A DNA stretch of 64,000 nucleotides. Source: Bactrocera neohumeralis (lineage: Eukaryota; Arthropoda; Insecta; Diptera; Tephritidae). Location of the stretch: assembly GCF_024586455.1 (NCBI RefSeq), contig NW_026089623.1:10574204-10638203 (forward strand), read 5' to 3'. Of the stretch, positions 9,995 to 19,656 are shown piece after piece; positions within the stretch are counted from its first letter, which is position 1; each line of letters opens with the position of its first letter. Under the pieces are notes generated by a model that was not told the DNA's origin, did no database searches, and saw nothing but the letters and a program-made list of their open reading frames with translations. The position numbers were made by a program, and so were the translations under genes.

Positions 9995-10920
9995 GACAAA
10001 TCTTCGTAATGTGCCCAAAGCTTCATATTATCAACACTAGTGGATGTAACCCTGGGTCCCATAAAATCTGCTGCTTTTTCGACAGCGTTTCTCCGTTGGG
10101 TTTGGGTTCTTCAGGTGGTTTCTTTGGTTTTGTTAGCAGTACCAATCGCTGTACTTTCCACGCGTCGGAGAACACCTCTTCCTTTATGCACGTGTTGTAC
10201 ATTTTAACGAATGGTTGAGGTTTTGAGCTTACAGCTTTGGTGTTTTTGATTTTCTTAGCTATGGCCAATAGCTCTTCTTCCGGGCAAACGGGGGTGAAAC
10301 TGCAGCTTCGTTTCGTCGCTTAGCATAGGAAATCCGGTCGTGTCTCGGGAATAATGTTTCAATGACTTTTCCCATAAAAGAGGCATCTTTAGGTTGCTGC
10401 TGCTTATTCTTAAATCTGGACATACAGATTTTGTAAGCAGTTAGCCAAGGGTCAATGTTTGCTTCCTCACAGAGCTTCTCTAAACATGATTTTTTGCTCC
10501 GGGTAATTGCCGATTTTAGGAGCTTCTTGTGGCTTTACATTCATCTCTAAGGCGATTTTCATTCGTTTCACTCCGGTTACGCTGTAGACGCCGTCTGGCT
10601 GAGTGACAAAGCTTCCTCAGCTTGGAAATTCCTCATTCCACCAGTACGCAGTCCGCCGCTTATTGTGATGTGTTGTTCTACGCATTGTTGCATCACATGC
10701 TGCGACCAGTTCCTTCCACACTGTCGATACCAAGTGGGCGGCGGCGTCACCTGATACTTTTGATGCACTCCAGACTAGCTCAAACAAGTCTGAGTCGAAC
10801 TCCTGTTGCTTCCAGCTTCGCTTTCGGAAAGTGTTTCTGCTAAGGAGATCGGGCTCTCGGTTGTACGAGATTTGTGCTATAATTGCCATATGATCGCTGT
10901 TTGTGTATATGTTTAACACC
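9995..10920 (-). pseudogene. R1-c ORF2, downstream part (endonuclease end, linker, start of RT)
   Basis: The minus strand resumes the R1 ORF2 interrupted by BEL-C. It opens with the endonuclease end (IYTNSDHMAIIAQISY, the SDH active-site motif). It continues through the linker (VWKELVAACDATMRRT, KRRTAYWWNEE, typical of R1) and reaches EEVFSDAWKVQRLVLLTKPK near 10150, the entry to the RT domain. The remaining RT is lost near 10000. Multiple frameshifts occur between 10270 and 10620. The partner half is at 12532-13027. Confidence 0.78.
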
Positions 10921-11847
10921 GCGAGTGTGTTGAGTGCTGAATCTACCCCAGAGATGAGTTGCTGCAGAAATTCGGCAGGTTCTTTCTGCTTTTGAGTGGC
11001 CGAGTGTTCTTGAAGTAGATGTGCAAGTTGATCGTCGATGAAAACTCGTTTGTTCCCGTAGCGCTCTTTGAGTGCTGCCCAGGCTGTTGAAAACGCCGTT
11101 TCAGTAACCGGGATTTGTAAGATGAGCTCGAGTACTGGACCAGTACTGGACCAGTAACGGCAACTCGCAAACAATGCAGTCGCTCAAGATCTGTGAGTGT
11201 TGAGTTGCTGATTACCACTGACAGGAAGAGAATGCAGAACGAGGTCCAGTGCTGGTAACCACCGTCAAAGTTAGGCAGCGGCAGCTCTGGCAACTTTGGC
11301 TGAGGCTGTACTGCTTCACGATATGACTGAGGTGCAGGAGTGTCGATTGGCTGAAGACGGACTGCAGCGAGTTGACGAATATCGCAGATGATGCTTGCTC
11401 CATGCGAGTAAACATCATCCGCAAAATACTCGTGAGTGAGATGTGCTACTGGCCAGGTAATTTCCATAAACGAGTGCTCTTTGAGGAAAGCCTTGTGTAT
11501 TTTCTCAGCTGATTGCAGAATTGCCTTGATTGCAGAGCTGTACTTATCCCGGAAATTATTGATTTGATTGAAATGTAGAGTGAGTGCCTTCACGCGATTG
11601 AGTTGCGATCTGGCTTTAAGCACGAGCTCGTCAGGTAGCCGCGCGGGTGATTGTGCACGACTTGACGACCGAGTGGATTTGACAGAACCTGTCTCGTATA
11701 TCTGAGTGCACAGGTAATTGTAACAGGCACGTTGAGTGTAGGTGCTGATAGCAACGTTGACTTGACACTTTGGTTCGATTTGACCGATTGCACGTCCAAA
11801 TCTTTACAATCCGGATTGAGTGCCTCTCTATTTCCGTTATCGGACAT
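10921..11847 (-). pseudogene. BEL-C gag, truncated and frameshifted
   Basis: The gag start is at 11847 (MSDNGNREALNPDCKDLDVQ), matching the BEL-A gag start MSDNENFEALNPECKDSDVQ. Later blocks such as LKARSQLNRVKALTLHFNQI, KLPELPLPNFDGGYQHWTSF and AFSTAWAALKERYGNKRVFI are the structural gag core and recur in BEL-A. The sequence is split over three frames. It ends at SGVDSALNTLAV, where R1 sequence begins, so the zinc knuckles are absent. Confidence 0.83.
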
Positions 11848-12100
11848 GATTTGACCCGCACTGCAGTTGTTGCGATTTAGTTTGAATTGTCCACACGCGA
11901 TGTGTATGAATTGTACCAAAAATCCCGAAAAAGTCACAAAAAAATTAACCGGTAATTTTCCACGACTAATTAATGATTATTGAGTGTAATGAGAACTCGT
12001 TTGCCGCACGTGCTAGCACGCACACTAACACACACGAGGGGCCACACCGATATGCCCGAAAGAAAAGCACGCACAAAAGCCCCGGAGAACAAACGCTAGA

Positions 12101-12123
12101 TGATCCGACTCGAAGGACCAAAA
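12101..12123 (-). promoter_or_regulatory. BEL-C primer-binding region next to the LTR
   Basis: On the minus strand, TGGTCCTTCGAGTCGGATCA follows the LTR terminal CA after three T residues. TGG at this position is the expected start of a tRNA primer-binding site. The same TGGTCCTTCGAG core follows the LTRs at 25332 (BEL-A) and 45622. Confidence 0.6.
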
Positions 12124-12531
12124 TGTATAATAATGAGTGCACGAAATGAAGTCAATTTTATTTGGTTCCGGATTGGGTGTTGCACCCCACGTTTATTAAC
12201 ACGAGGACTGATCACTTTACAGCAAATCAGCCCTCGCTTTATATAAAGCTATTGCACGTACGTTACAAATAATTTTCTTGTTTTTTATAATGATTGTCTT
12301 ACGTTCTATGATTGTAATTAACACGAGATGAGCCAATAAAAAAGATCCGGATGATTGCGCACGTGAGATGATGGTCAGAGTGACTTCTTTTCCTTTTACT
12401 TTTAAAGCGTGACTAGAGTATGTACAGTACATTGGCAACTTTATAACCGTGTGACTAGAGTGTGGGAAATGCATTGGCAATTGTGTAATAGTGTGAATAG
12501 AGTGTGGGCAATGCATTTGCAATCCGTAACA
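12124..12531 (-). repeat. BEL-C 5' LTR (408 bp)
   Basis: In element orientation it starts TGTTACGGATTGCAAATGC and ends in TATACA, giving the usual TG...CA borders. It shares the caccccacgtttatta block and the tandem units agtgtg(a)ctagagtgtgg with the BEL-A LTRs, so it belongs to the same family as a diverged copy. Confidence 0.8.
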
Positions 12532-13027
12532 ATCCTTTATTCCCTTTTTGGTACGTATTTTGTGTTCCGGTGTTCAATATTGTTAGGTGCGTTTGACTCA
12601 GGTATTCTTGAATTAGCCGCCCTCGGTGGTTTGTACATCTGCTGCCCCATGCAGTTGACCAAGCATTAAAATCACCCGCTATTATAATCGGTATTTTGCC
12701 TCTGGTTTCTAAAGAAAGTCTTAAAAGCAAATGTTCGAATTCGGTGATTGCTGCGCTGGGACGAGCATAGCAACTTACAAAATATATCCCATGTATATTC
12801 GCCCATGTGAAGCAGTTATGAGCTTCTCTGGAGCAGGTCTTAAAAGGTTGACCTTTGCATGACCATATTGCTGCTTTGCCAGATTTGTCTGCAATCCATG
12901 TGCTTTCCGGACGCTGGGAGTAGTGTTCGCTGAGTATGGCGACATCAATGTTCTCTTCTATAACTGTTTGTTCTAGCAAATCCTGGGTCGCTGCACAATG
13001 GTTAAGGTTTAACTGTAGTATCCTCAT
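12532..13027 (-). pseudogene. R1-c ORF2, upstream part: apurinic-type endonuclease
   Basis: The start codon at 13027 gives MRILQLNLNHCAATQDLLEQ. Endonuclease motifs follow: QLNLN, ILSEHY (catalytic Glu) and IIIAGDFNAWSTAWGS. The frame is open until LNTGTQNTYQKGNKG, where the BEL-C LTR begins. The ATG overlaps the ORF1 stop as ATGA (13024-13027), a compact start-stop arrangement that would suit termination-reinitiation of translation. The rest of the domain is at 9995-10920. Confidence 0.85.
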
Positions 13028-14190
13028 TTACTTAGAGACTTCATCATCTCGAGATACTTTGGGCAAGTCGTGCTCAATACTGAGTGCTCACCTTTGCAGA
13101 GAATGCAGCTCGGAACGATTGTGCATACCTTTGCTAAATGTCCCGCGGTTCCACAACGTGTACAATGGGAAGATCTGTCTGTCGAACTGCAGCAATTTCG
13201 CGCCATGTGACCCAGGTGGAAACACTTATTGCATCTGGGAACAGGCGAATATTCTCGAAGGCGACAGATCGACCACCCAATCTTTATATTTTCTATTTTA
13301 AGTGCGGCATTGGCATCTTGAGCACGCATTCATACAAGTGCTATTTGCGTGCCACTACGCGTTTTTCGCAGACTTTTCACACTCAATATCTCCAGATTTT
13401 CGATTCCGCACTCTCTTTTTAGTGCTGCGCAGTTTTCTTCGGGAGTTGTAATTTCATCGAGGTCTTTGCACGTAATCGTGACGTTGTGGGTCTTGGGCTG
13501 TATCTTAGCCATTTCAACAACCACCCTCTCCAGGGCGCTTTGGAAAGATTCGGCTTTCGTCTCTGCTCGATTTTTTAGTTCAATATGTAAATCTCCTTTT
13601 AATGGCTTACATTTGAACCCAGTACTTCAAGCCCGCTGTCACTTTTAATTTTTCGCAGAATATCTGCATATGACGCACTATCCTGCTTTGTTATGATTAT
13701 GGCATCTGGTTTAGTTCTGATTTTCCTTTCCAAAGGTTTCTTTTTTTTTACAACGTCCACCCATCTTTCACTTGTGTTTAGACTAGTCGTATTATCCTCT
13801 TGGGTTAATTTTGCTGCTCCACTGTACAAAAATTGCGACTTTTCGTTCACATTTTTTTGCTTTTTGGTAGGTGGTAGATAGCCTGGTGCCTCTTGCATTC
13901 TTTTAGGGGTATTATCATCTCTCCCAATGGTGGGTACTTGCGATGGTTTCCCTATCATAACGCTTGATTTCCCAATTTTTCCGTTTTGGCATGTAATGTC
14001 AATATGCTGCTTACTAATTCGCGCATAGCTTGATTAATATGCCTTTGTCCGGCCATCATCATTTCTAGTTCTTTAATTTTTTTGCTCAGTTTGCAAAATA
14101 TGCTAACCATTTCATCTTTTTCAAGCTCCTCAGTTTTGCCCCCTTTGCTTTCTTGACCAGCAGTATCTCCTCGCTTTTAGTGCACGTTAT
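13024..14190 (-). pseudogene. R1-c ORF1 with three CCHC zinc knuckles
   Basis: ORF1 is spread over four frame segments. The N-terminal part near 13960-14170 has a short coiled-coil-like segment (LSKKIKELEMMMAGQRHI). At 13599-13958 comes RWVDVVKKKKPLERKIRTK and SYADILRKIKSDSGLEVLG. At 13330-13524 comes VTITCKDLDEITTPEENCAA. The last piece (13024-13329) holds CNKCFHLGHMARNC, CTRCGTAGHLAKVC and CILCKGEHSVLSTTC, with the Cys/His pattern intact. The expected role is RNA binding and RNP assembly. R1 elements usually reside in 28S rDNA, but no rDNA is visible here. Confidence 0.85.
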
Positions 14191-14384
14191 TTGAAAAGGA
14201 AAAAGTCTATATTTGCACAAATTTGCCCAAAAAAACGGAAAGGTAAGTGCAAATGAAATTTATGTTATTAGGAAATCAATGTGTACTTATCTTTTCCTCT
14301 AGATTTGGTATCCACACATGTGGTTCACTATCTGGATCGCAAAAAAAAACACGTCTGCCTCACACGGTATGTTAAGCTAGCTAT

Positions 14385-14443
14385 GTTCTCATGTGTGGGT
14401 TCTGTTGGTGTGGTGTATTGAAATGTGCCAGTGTTCAGTTGTG
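14385..14443 (-). repeat. Fragment of the BEL-D-type LTR
   Basis: The reverse complement contains cacatttcaatacaccaca and caacagaacccacac, nearly identical to 51328-51360 inside the LTR after BEL-D. This looks like a short LTR relic between R1-c and DR1. Confidence 0.55.
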
Positions 14444-14464
14444 TTGACGTGGTGAAACCGAACA

Positions 14465-15954
14465 TTTTATACTCTTGCAACTTCAGGAATCAAAGCCAGG
14501 GAAATACCTTATGCTGAAAAACGTCAACCAGAGGATCGAAATCTAAGCAATATTATATTGACATACACCACATATCACTTATACGCTGACCTACGTATAT
14601 ATTCGGAATAAGATTTGTTAGAAAAACCAAAATCTTTATACGTAGTCATTATACTAAATCAACCGGATGATCAAACATCCTGGTAATGGTCAAGTTTTCG
14701 CCCAATTGTATTCATTTTAGGCACAATGATATAATGTTATATTATGAGTGAAATACGCTCCGAAATTTTAATTGAGATAATTGAAATATTGGCCGCTATA
14801 TCCAGCATAAAGTCACCCGGAAGTTCGAAAATCTTTATATAAGGTAGATGGGGGCACAGGGAAGTATTGGCCCGATTTCACCCATTTTGGATACACAGAA
14901 TTACTACCGCAGGTAAAGGATTCCGTCTGAATTTCTATTGCAGATCTCACACATTGACCGATATTTTCGATCAAAATTCAACTATAGGTACTAGGGTCCA
15001 CATACTCGGTACAATATTGAACAATTTTGGTTGGATTTCGATAATTTTTTGTCATAAGGTGGCATATACTAAAGGCATTATTCGTGGAAAGTTTAATCCC
15101 ATTATAATAATTGCTTCTTGATTTGTGTACTGGAAAGGAAAAGAATTAAGTGGAATTTAAAATTGTGCTATAACGGAAGTAGGCGTGGTTATTGTCTGAT
15201 TCCAATCATATTCATTGAGTGCTATAGGAACATGAAAAGAATGCCACATTCCAGATTGTGTCGAAATCAGCCAGTCGGGTCCCGAGATATGGGATTTCAC
15301 CAAAAAGTGAGCGGCGTCACGCCCACCGTTAAATTTTTACCCAGGCTCTGAAATACTATCTTTACGTTTCCGGCGTATTTAATTATTGATTTATCGCGCT
15401 TTAGTAATTTTGAACAATACCATTATATGGGGAGTGAGCAGGGTTTTCATCCGTTTGCACACTATCGTTATTAGTTCTGTTGTAATATACGTGCTTTAGA
15501 AGATATGCACATTAAACATATAAGGTGGCGTGACCACGCCCACCTTTTTAAAATTTTTTATGCACAGGTGCCCCTTGTTACTTCGATCCTCCATATTAAA
15601 TTACAGCTTCATATCTTAATTTAGTACTTAGTTATGGCAATTTATATGTTTTCGGTTAATGGCGATTTGTGGGCTTGACATTGGTCCGATTACGCCCATC
15701 TACGAATTGTGTTTTGTACTAAGGAGCTTACGTACCAAGTTTAATCAAGATATCAATTTTTACTCAAGTTGCAGCTTGCACGGACGGACGGATGGACGGA
15801 CGGACGGATTTCAACCTTTCTCGTCATCCTGATCATATATACATATGTATATACCTAACCCTATATCTATATCGATTAGTTTTAGGTGATACGTTATTCC
15901 GCTAGGTGAACATAACTATAATACTCTGTAGCAACTGGTTGCAAGTGTATAAAA
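14465..15954 (+). mobile_element. DR1 copy with 17-bp inverted termini
   Basis: The left end is TTTTATACTCTTGCAAC. The inverted right end is TTTTATACACTTGCAAC, so 16 of 17 bases match. The interior is non-coding and has the family landmarks: recurring cacgccca/tgggcgtgg blocks, gacatt...accgatattttcgat, and a (ggac)n tract near 15781-15810. Related copies lie at 18590, 32800, 38820, 42165 and 52900. The outer tag (ggtgaaaccgaacat) also flanks other copies. I do not know a superfamily for it. The inverted termini suggest a non-autonomous DNA transposon. Confidence 0.6.
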
Positions 15955-16477
15955 ATTACCATATATTGTCAAAAGTGTGCTCAATAACGTAAAAAAAAAG
16001 AAATAAATTCGCAAAAACAATATTTTTTTTTTACCATGAAAACCTTACCCCGCCATTAATAGCACGATAAATGGCGAAGCAGGAATTGGAAGAAAAAATA
16101 GCTTCTATCACTACGAATTGGGTGTCGGAAAACACACTCGAAATGCGAAAGACATGACTTATCGGCGCCATAGCCAGTCGATTACTGTTTAATTATTTAA
16201 TATGGGGTTTCATGTATTTTGTTTTCTTTTTAGTTAGCTAACACTGCTTGTATCTGTTTTTCTTTATTATCATTTTTCACTTTGACAGCAATTTTTATTC
16301 ATGTAGGTATTTTTGAACAATATCAACTTGTTCATACTTTTTCTTTATATCCGTTTTTTTTACTGACGAATGAAATAAACAAGCGTACGCGATTTCGGTT
16401 TCAATACAATTGAATTATTTATTACAGTTCAGTAATCACTTAATCTAAAACGAAAGATAACAGTGCAGACTTGTTGT

Positions 16478-16527
16478 TTTTCTCAAATTGTTACATTTTT
16501 TGTGGACGCTAATGCTCAGCCCCAGGT
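16478..16527 (+). repeat. Direct repeat, copy 1
   Basis: Contains tctcaaattgttacattttt followed by tgtggacgctaatgctcagc. It matches the copy at 16956 with a few mismatches and one extra T in that copy. The copies are about 480 bp apart. Confidence 0.7.
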
Positions 16528-16955
16528 GTGAACTAAAACGCAAAATTAGCTTGATCCCCCCCGGCCCCATACCCCCAAACTGCAGGGAAACAAAAGGCGA
16601 GACATGGTAAAAACGGTACTTATCCTTGTTTTTGTGATAACTACTCACCTGTTCAATTCTTATCAGTGATTTATATATGTATGTAACGTACACACCTGCA
16701 GTTACATGAATCACATAGTTACCGTTATTATTTGATTCCCGTTTTTGTGCAAATGCCGCCAAAAGTACATACAAATTTACCTATATTCTCGCAACCCCTT
16801 TTTCGCTTATTACCACGCCCCCGGTGGGGGCTTAGGGTCTGATGATACATTTCCGGAAAGGTCTTCAAATTATCTAACCGATGCAATTCATTTGATCCAC
16901 CTAGGTCAAATACTTTAGCCGCTAGAGCGTTTTCAAGGTTAAAAAAACCAAAGAA

Positions 16956-17007
16956 TTTTTCTCAAATTGTTACATTTTTTTGTGAAAGCTAATGCTCAGC
17001 CCCTGGT
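16956..17007 (+). repeat. Direct repeat, copy 2
   Basis: Contains ctcaaattgttacatttttt followed by tgtgaaagctaatgctcagc. See the copy at 16478. Whether these are LTR-like ends or a segmental duplication cannot be told from one locus. Confidence 0.7.
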
Positions 17008-17066
17008 ATACGTATAATTCATTTGGTTACATTATGTTAAAAAATTAAGGTGAGTATTATAAATAG

Positions 17067-17729
17067 TGTACGGAAAGTAATAGGACTGATTTCCTTCCGC
17101 GATGACTGTACTTCGGAGCGTGCACGCACGGGTTGGATTCACTAGAGGTCGTTCTTAACTAACGAACGAGCAGTTGGCAGTTGTCTCCGAGCACCTGGAG
17201 AGTCAGGACAAACATTTTCGCGCGACGTGTTTCTGTGAGTGGTGCAAGTCGAAAATGCGGCGTTCGTTGGAACAGAGGTACGCGATTAAATTCTGTGTGA
17301 AACGATGCTCATTGTCTTTTTTACATCAAAGGCATCGTCCACCATGAATTCGTTTCTCCTGGGCAAACTGTCAACGCCAAGTTTTACATAGAAGTCTTCA
17401 AGAGACTCAAACGAAGGGTCAATCGGGTCCGACACGACATCGAAGTTGCACCACGAACACGCTCCGACTCGCACCTCCTTTCTTGTGAAAAGCCGCAGCC
17501 GCCCTACAGTCTAGATGTGGCCCTCCGGACTTATTTGTTTCCTTTCCTGAAAAGGCTGATGAAAGCCAAGCATTTTGAGACGACAGAGAGAGAGAATGCC
17601 TTCCGTGCTTGGAAGTCGCACTGGCAGCGCTGCACCGACGCAGAGCCTATTTTGAAAGCTCTTTAAGAATTGTAGCGATTGGTTCAGTATATTTTTTTAA
17701 ATCCACTCAGTCCTATTACTTTCCGAACA
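17067..17729 (+). mobile_element. Deleted mariner element with 22-bp TIRs
   Basis: The left end starts TGTACGGAAAGTAATAGGAC and the inverted right end starts TGTTCGGAAAGTAATAGGAC, giving 22-bp inverted repeats with one mismatch. Pieces of a mariner transposase remain inside in the same orientation. At 663 bp it is about half the length of a full mariner (about 1.3 kb). Confidence 0.8.
17254..17705 (+). pseudogene. Mariner transposase remnant
   Basis: The start reads SLEQRYAIKFCVK, the usual mariner N-terminal motif. It then jumps to the catalytic-domain block DIKGIVHHEFVPPGQTVNAKF, which is one residue longer here than a safe quote but visible at about 17325-17390. This is followed by EVLKRLKRRVNRVRHDIEV and a tail with YSLDVALRTYLFPFLKRL. 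The region between the N-terminus and the catalytic block, including the helix-turn-helix and first catalytic Asp, is deleted. Frameshifts separate the rest. Confidence 0.75.
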
Positions 17730-17934
17730 AACCATGTATTATTAGGGTAAGTGTCTTATATAAAATGTACTTTATTATTTTAATAAAAAATTTTAATATT
17801 ACGATTTAAGTTTGTTATTAATAATGAATTTAGTATTTATGTTTAAAATGTTTGAAGCAACAGAAAATAAAAATAAAATGTGTTCTTTTATTAAATATGT
17901 ATTTAAAACGAAATGTATTTGTTAAACATTTTAG

Positions 17935-18221
17935 GAAAGTAACTCTCCAGTTGTCGTGCGCTTGATACAGAAAAAGCTGTTATCATCACGCAAATATTAC
18001 GATTTACCTGTTTTCACAAATATTAAGACAGCTCTACCTTTTATAAAAGACGGGTCGTATGCTTTTCATTGTGAAGTGGTCGACGCATTTGCAGAAATTG
18101 CTAAGAACTTTGAAGCCAAAGAACTTTGTACATTGCGTGTCATTAAGGGACTTATGGAAATGGAATTGATGAATGGAATAGTACATAAAAATAGCCAATA
18201 TACTGAGATCTTTCGGTTCAC
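17935..18221 (+). CDS. Internal exon of an ionotropic-receptor-like gene (IR75-type ligand-binding domain)
   Basis: This is the only clear host coding segment in the window. From an acceptor AG at 17933-17934 (T-rich tract, aaacattttag) the frame is open for 95 codons to a strong donor, gtaagt, at 18222. It encodes SNSPVVVRLIQKKLL, later GSYAFHCEVVDAFAEIAKNF, EAKELCTLRVI and NGIVHKNSQYTEIFRFT. The pattern of a Tyr-Ala-Phe-His-Cys-Glu core, then ELC and an HKNSQYTEIFR end, fits lobe S2 of insect ionotropic receptors near the IR75 group. These are membrane chemoreceptors related to glutamate receptors. Exon length mod 3 is 2, so the next exon must be in matching phase. I found no partner exons. 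BEL-A would lie in the downstream intron. Family assignment is from memory of motif patterns. Confidence 0.7.
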
Positions 18222-18589
18222 GTAAGTGCAGCATTTATATATTTTATACTCTAGCATTATATAAAAACATTGTTCCTTTGACGGTTATTTGTACATGTAC
18301 TTAAAAAATCAAGAATACATTATTATTTATTGCCTGAGACATTGAAAGAACAGGTGTGAAGAAAAAATATTTTGATGATGGTTATAACTACGTGTGCAAT
18401 TTATGTGCTAATATACAATTCGTTATAGGTAATTTCATATAAAAGAATGGGCTTATTGTATTAAAACGTTTTATTTCTATTGGCATTGTTGTTGTGTTGA
18501 TGGATTTTTGTACTTTAATTTGAGGGATTTTTGGGTTGCACATTTCTTGGTTTTCTTAGTTTTGGATAGCTGCTACATAACTGTTATGT
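18222..18589 (+). other. Putative intron sequence after the receptor exon
   Basis: AT-rich, starts gtaagtgcag, with no open frame of note. It leads into a DR1 fragment. Confidence 0.5.
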
Positions 18590-19085
18590 GGGGAAGAGGC
18601 GAGATTATTACTCTATTATACGAACTTCCATTGTGTGGGAAGATATTTCAAAAGGATTTGACCTGAGAAAACTTAATTGTTATCGTTTTAATAGTTTTTG
18701 AGATACATATATTCATTAAATATATTAGATGGTGGGAGCACGCTCACTTTTAAAAAACTTTCAAACCACAGATGCTCCTCCGTGCTGCGCTACACTACAC
18801 CAAATACAAGTTTTCGTATCTTTGCGATTAAGTAACATAATGTCACTTTATAATTTTTCTACATAATAATATCGTTTTGTGACCGTAAAAGAAACCTGTT
18901 TACGCCCATTTACAATACCCAATTTTTTATGGCACCAAGGAACACGTGTGACAAGTTTAATCAATATATCTTAATTCTTACTCACGTTATTGCTGCACTG
19001 GCAGAAGGATGGACAGGCCGTCAACTGGAATTCAATTCGTTTCGTCATTCTGTAGTATACTCGTATATAAAATGAGTGCGCTAAC
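18590..19085 (+). mobile_element. DR1 fragment
   Basis: Contains the family landmarks gcacgctcacttttaaaaa, tacgcccatttacaa, a short ggatggacaggcc remnant of the (ggac)n tract and ttcgtcattctgtagta. It is shorter and more diverged than the copy at 14465, and no left terminus is recognisable. Confidence 0.55.
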
Positions 19086-19256
19086 AAAAGCAAGCAAAAA
19101 TGTGTAAGAATTTCAAACTTTCCGTTGGCTTTACGTATATACCGTATATATCGGGCAATATGTAAGAATATGTATATATAATAAGGGTTTTCATTAGTTC
19201 AGAATGAAATTAGGATTTTTCGTCCTTTTGATGATATTTTCCTTATACATCTTATA

Positions 19257-19261
19257 CATAC
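19257..19261. repeat. Target duplication CATAC, left side of BEL-A
   Basis: CATAC precedes the left LTR and the same five bases follow the right LTR at 25758-25762. Five-base duplications are usual for BEL/Pao integrases. Confidence 0.85.
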
Positions 19262-19644
19262 TGTTTAAGATTGCCGAGATTAAGTTCTGGTTTTGGGTGT
19301 AGCACCCCACGTTTATTATCATGAGGACTGATCTAATATATCAGCCCTCACTTTATACACAGCCTTTGAATTATTACAATTAAATATTAATTACATAAAA
19401 ATTGTCTTACAGAATAGTTGTTAAGATGATTTATATCTTTGATGTATGTTAAATGATGTGTCCGATTGCCTCCGATTTTTATTCCAAAAAAACCAATGTT
19501 GATGAAATGAACTGATACACTTTATGATTGCAGAAAGAAGAAGGGAAGAACCCAGCCACATTTTCCATTTATAGCGTGGCTAGAGTGTTGTAACTTTATA
19601 ATAGTGTGACTAGAGTGTGGACAAAGCATTGGCAATCCGTAACA
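19262..19644 (-). repeat. BEL-A 3' LTR (383 bp)
   Basis: It pairs with 25332-25757. It lacks one unit of about 42 bp (atagtgtgactagagtgtgg type) that the 5' LTR has in tandem, consistent with a unit lost by slippage or unequal exchange. The rest is nearly identical. Confidence 0.93.
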
Positions 19645-19655
19645 TTCCGCCCGCC
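19645..19655 (-). promoter_or_regulatory. BEL-A purine-rich tract before the 3' LTR
   Basis: In element orientation GGCGGGCGGAA sits directly before the LTR start TGTTACGG, the position of the plus-strand primer. It is purine-rich rather than all purine. Confidence 0.6.
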
Positions 19656-19656
19656 A

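Larger units (their letters stand above)
10921..12531 (-). mobile_element. BEL-C: truncated BEL/Pao element (5' LTR plus gag) nested in R1-c
   Basis: The element consists of an LTR (12124-12531), a primer-binding-type leader and a gag closely related to BEL-A. It stops at about 10921, where gag sequence (cactcgc) joins R1 endonuclease sequence with no second LTR. At the other edge the LTR joins R1 endonuclease sequence directly. Part of the endonuclease is also missing, which fits an insertion followed by a deletion that removed pol, the 3' LTR and adjacent R1 DNA. Confidence 0.8.
15955..17066. other. Spacer with a long-spaced direct repeat
   Basis: No gene was recognised. The open frame at 16445-16774 (minus) resembles no known family and is probably chance. 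Two near-identical segments of about 50 bp lie at 16478-16527 and 16956-17007. Confidence 0.45.

Noticed and set aside
9995..14190. R1 insertion in 28S rDNA
   Set aside because: Neither flank resembles rDNA. The left flank is spacer and the right flank an LTR fragment and DR1.
15781..15810. (ggac)n tract as a CRISPR or satellite array
   Set aside because: It is a short tetranucleotide run inside DR1 and recurs at the same place in other DR1 copies. No spacers exist.
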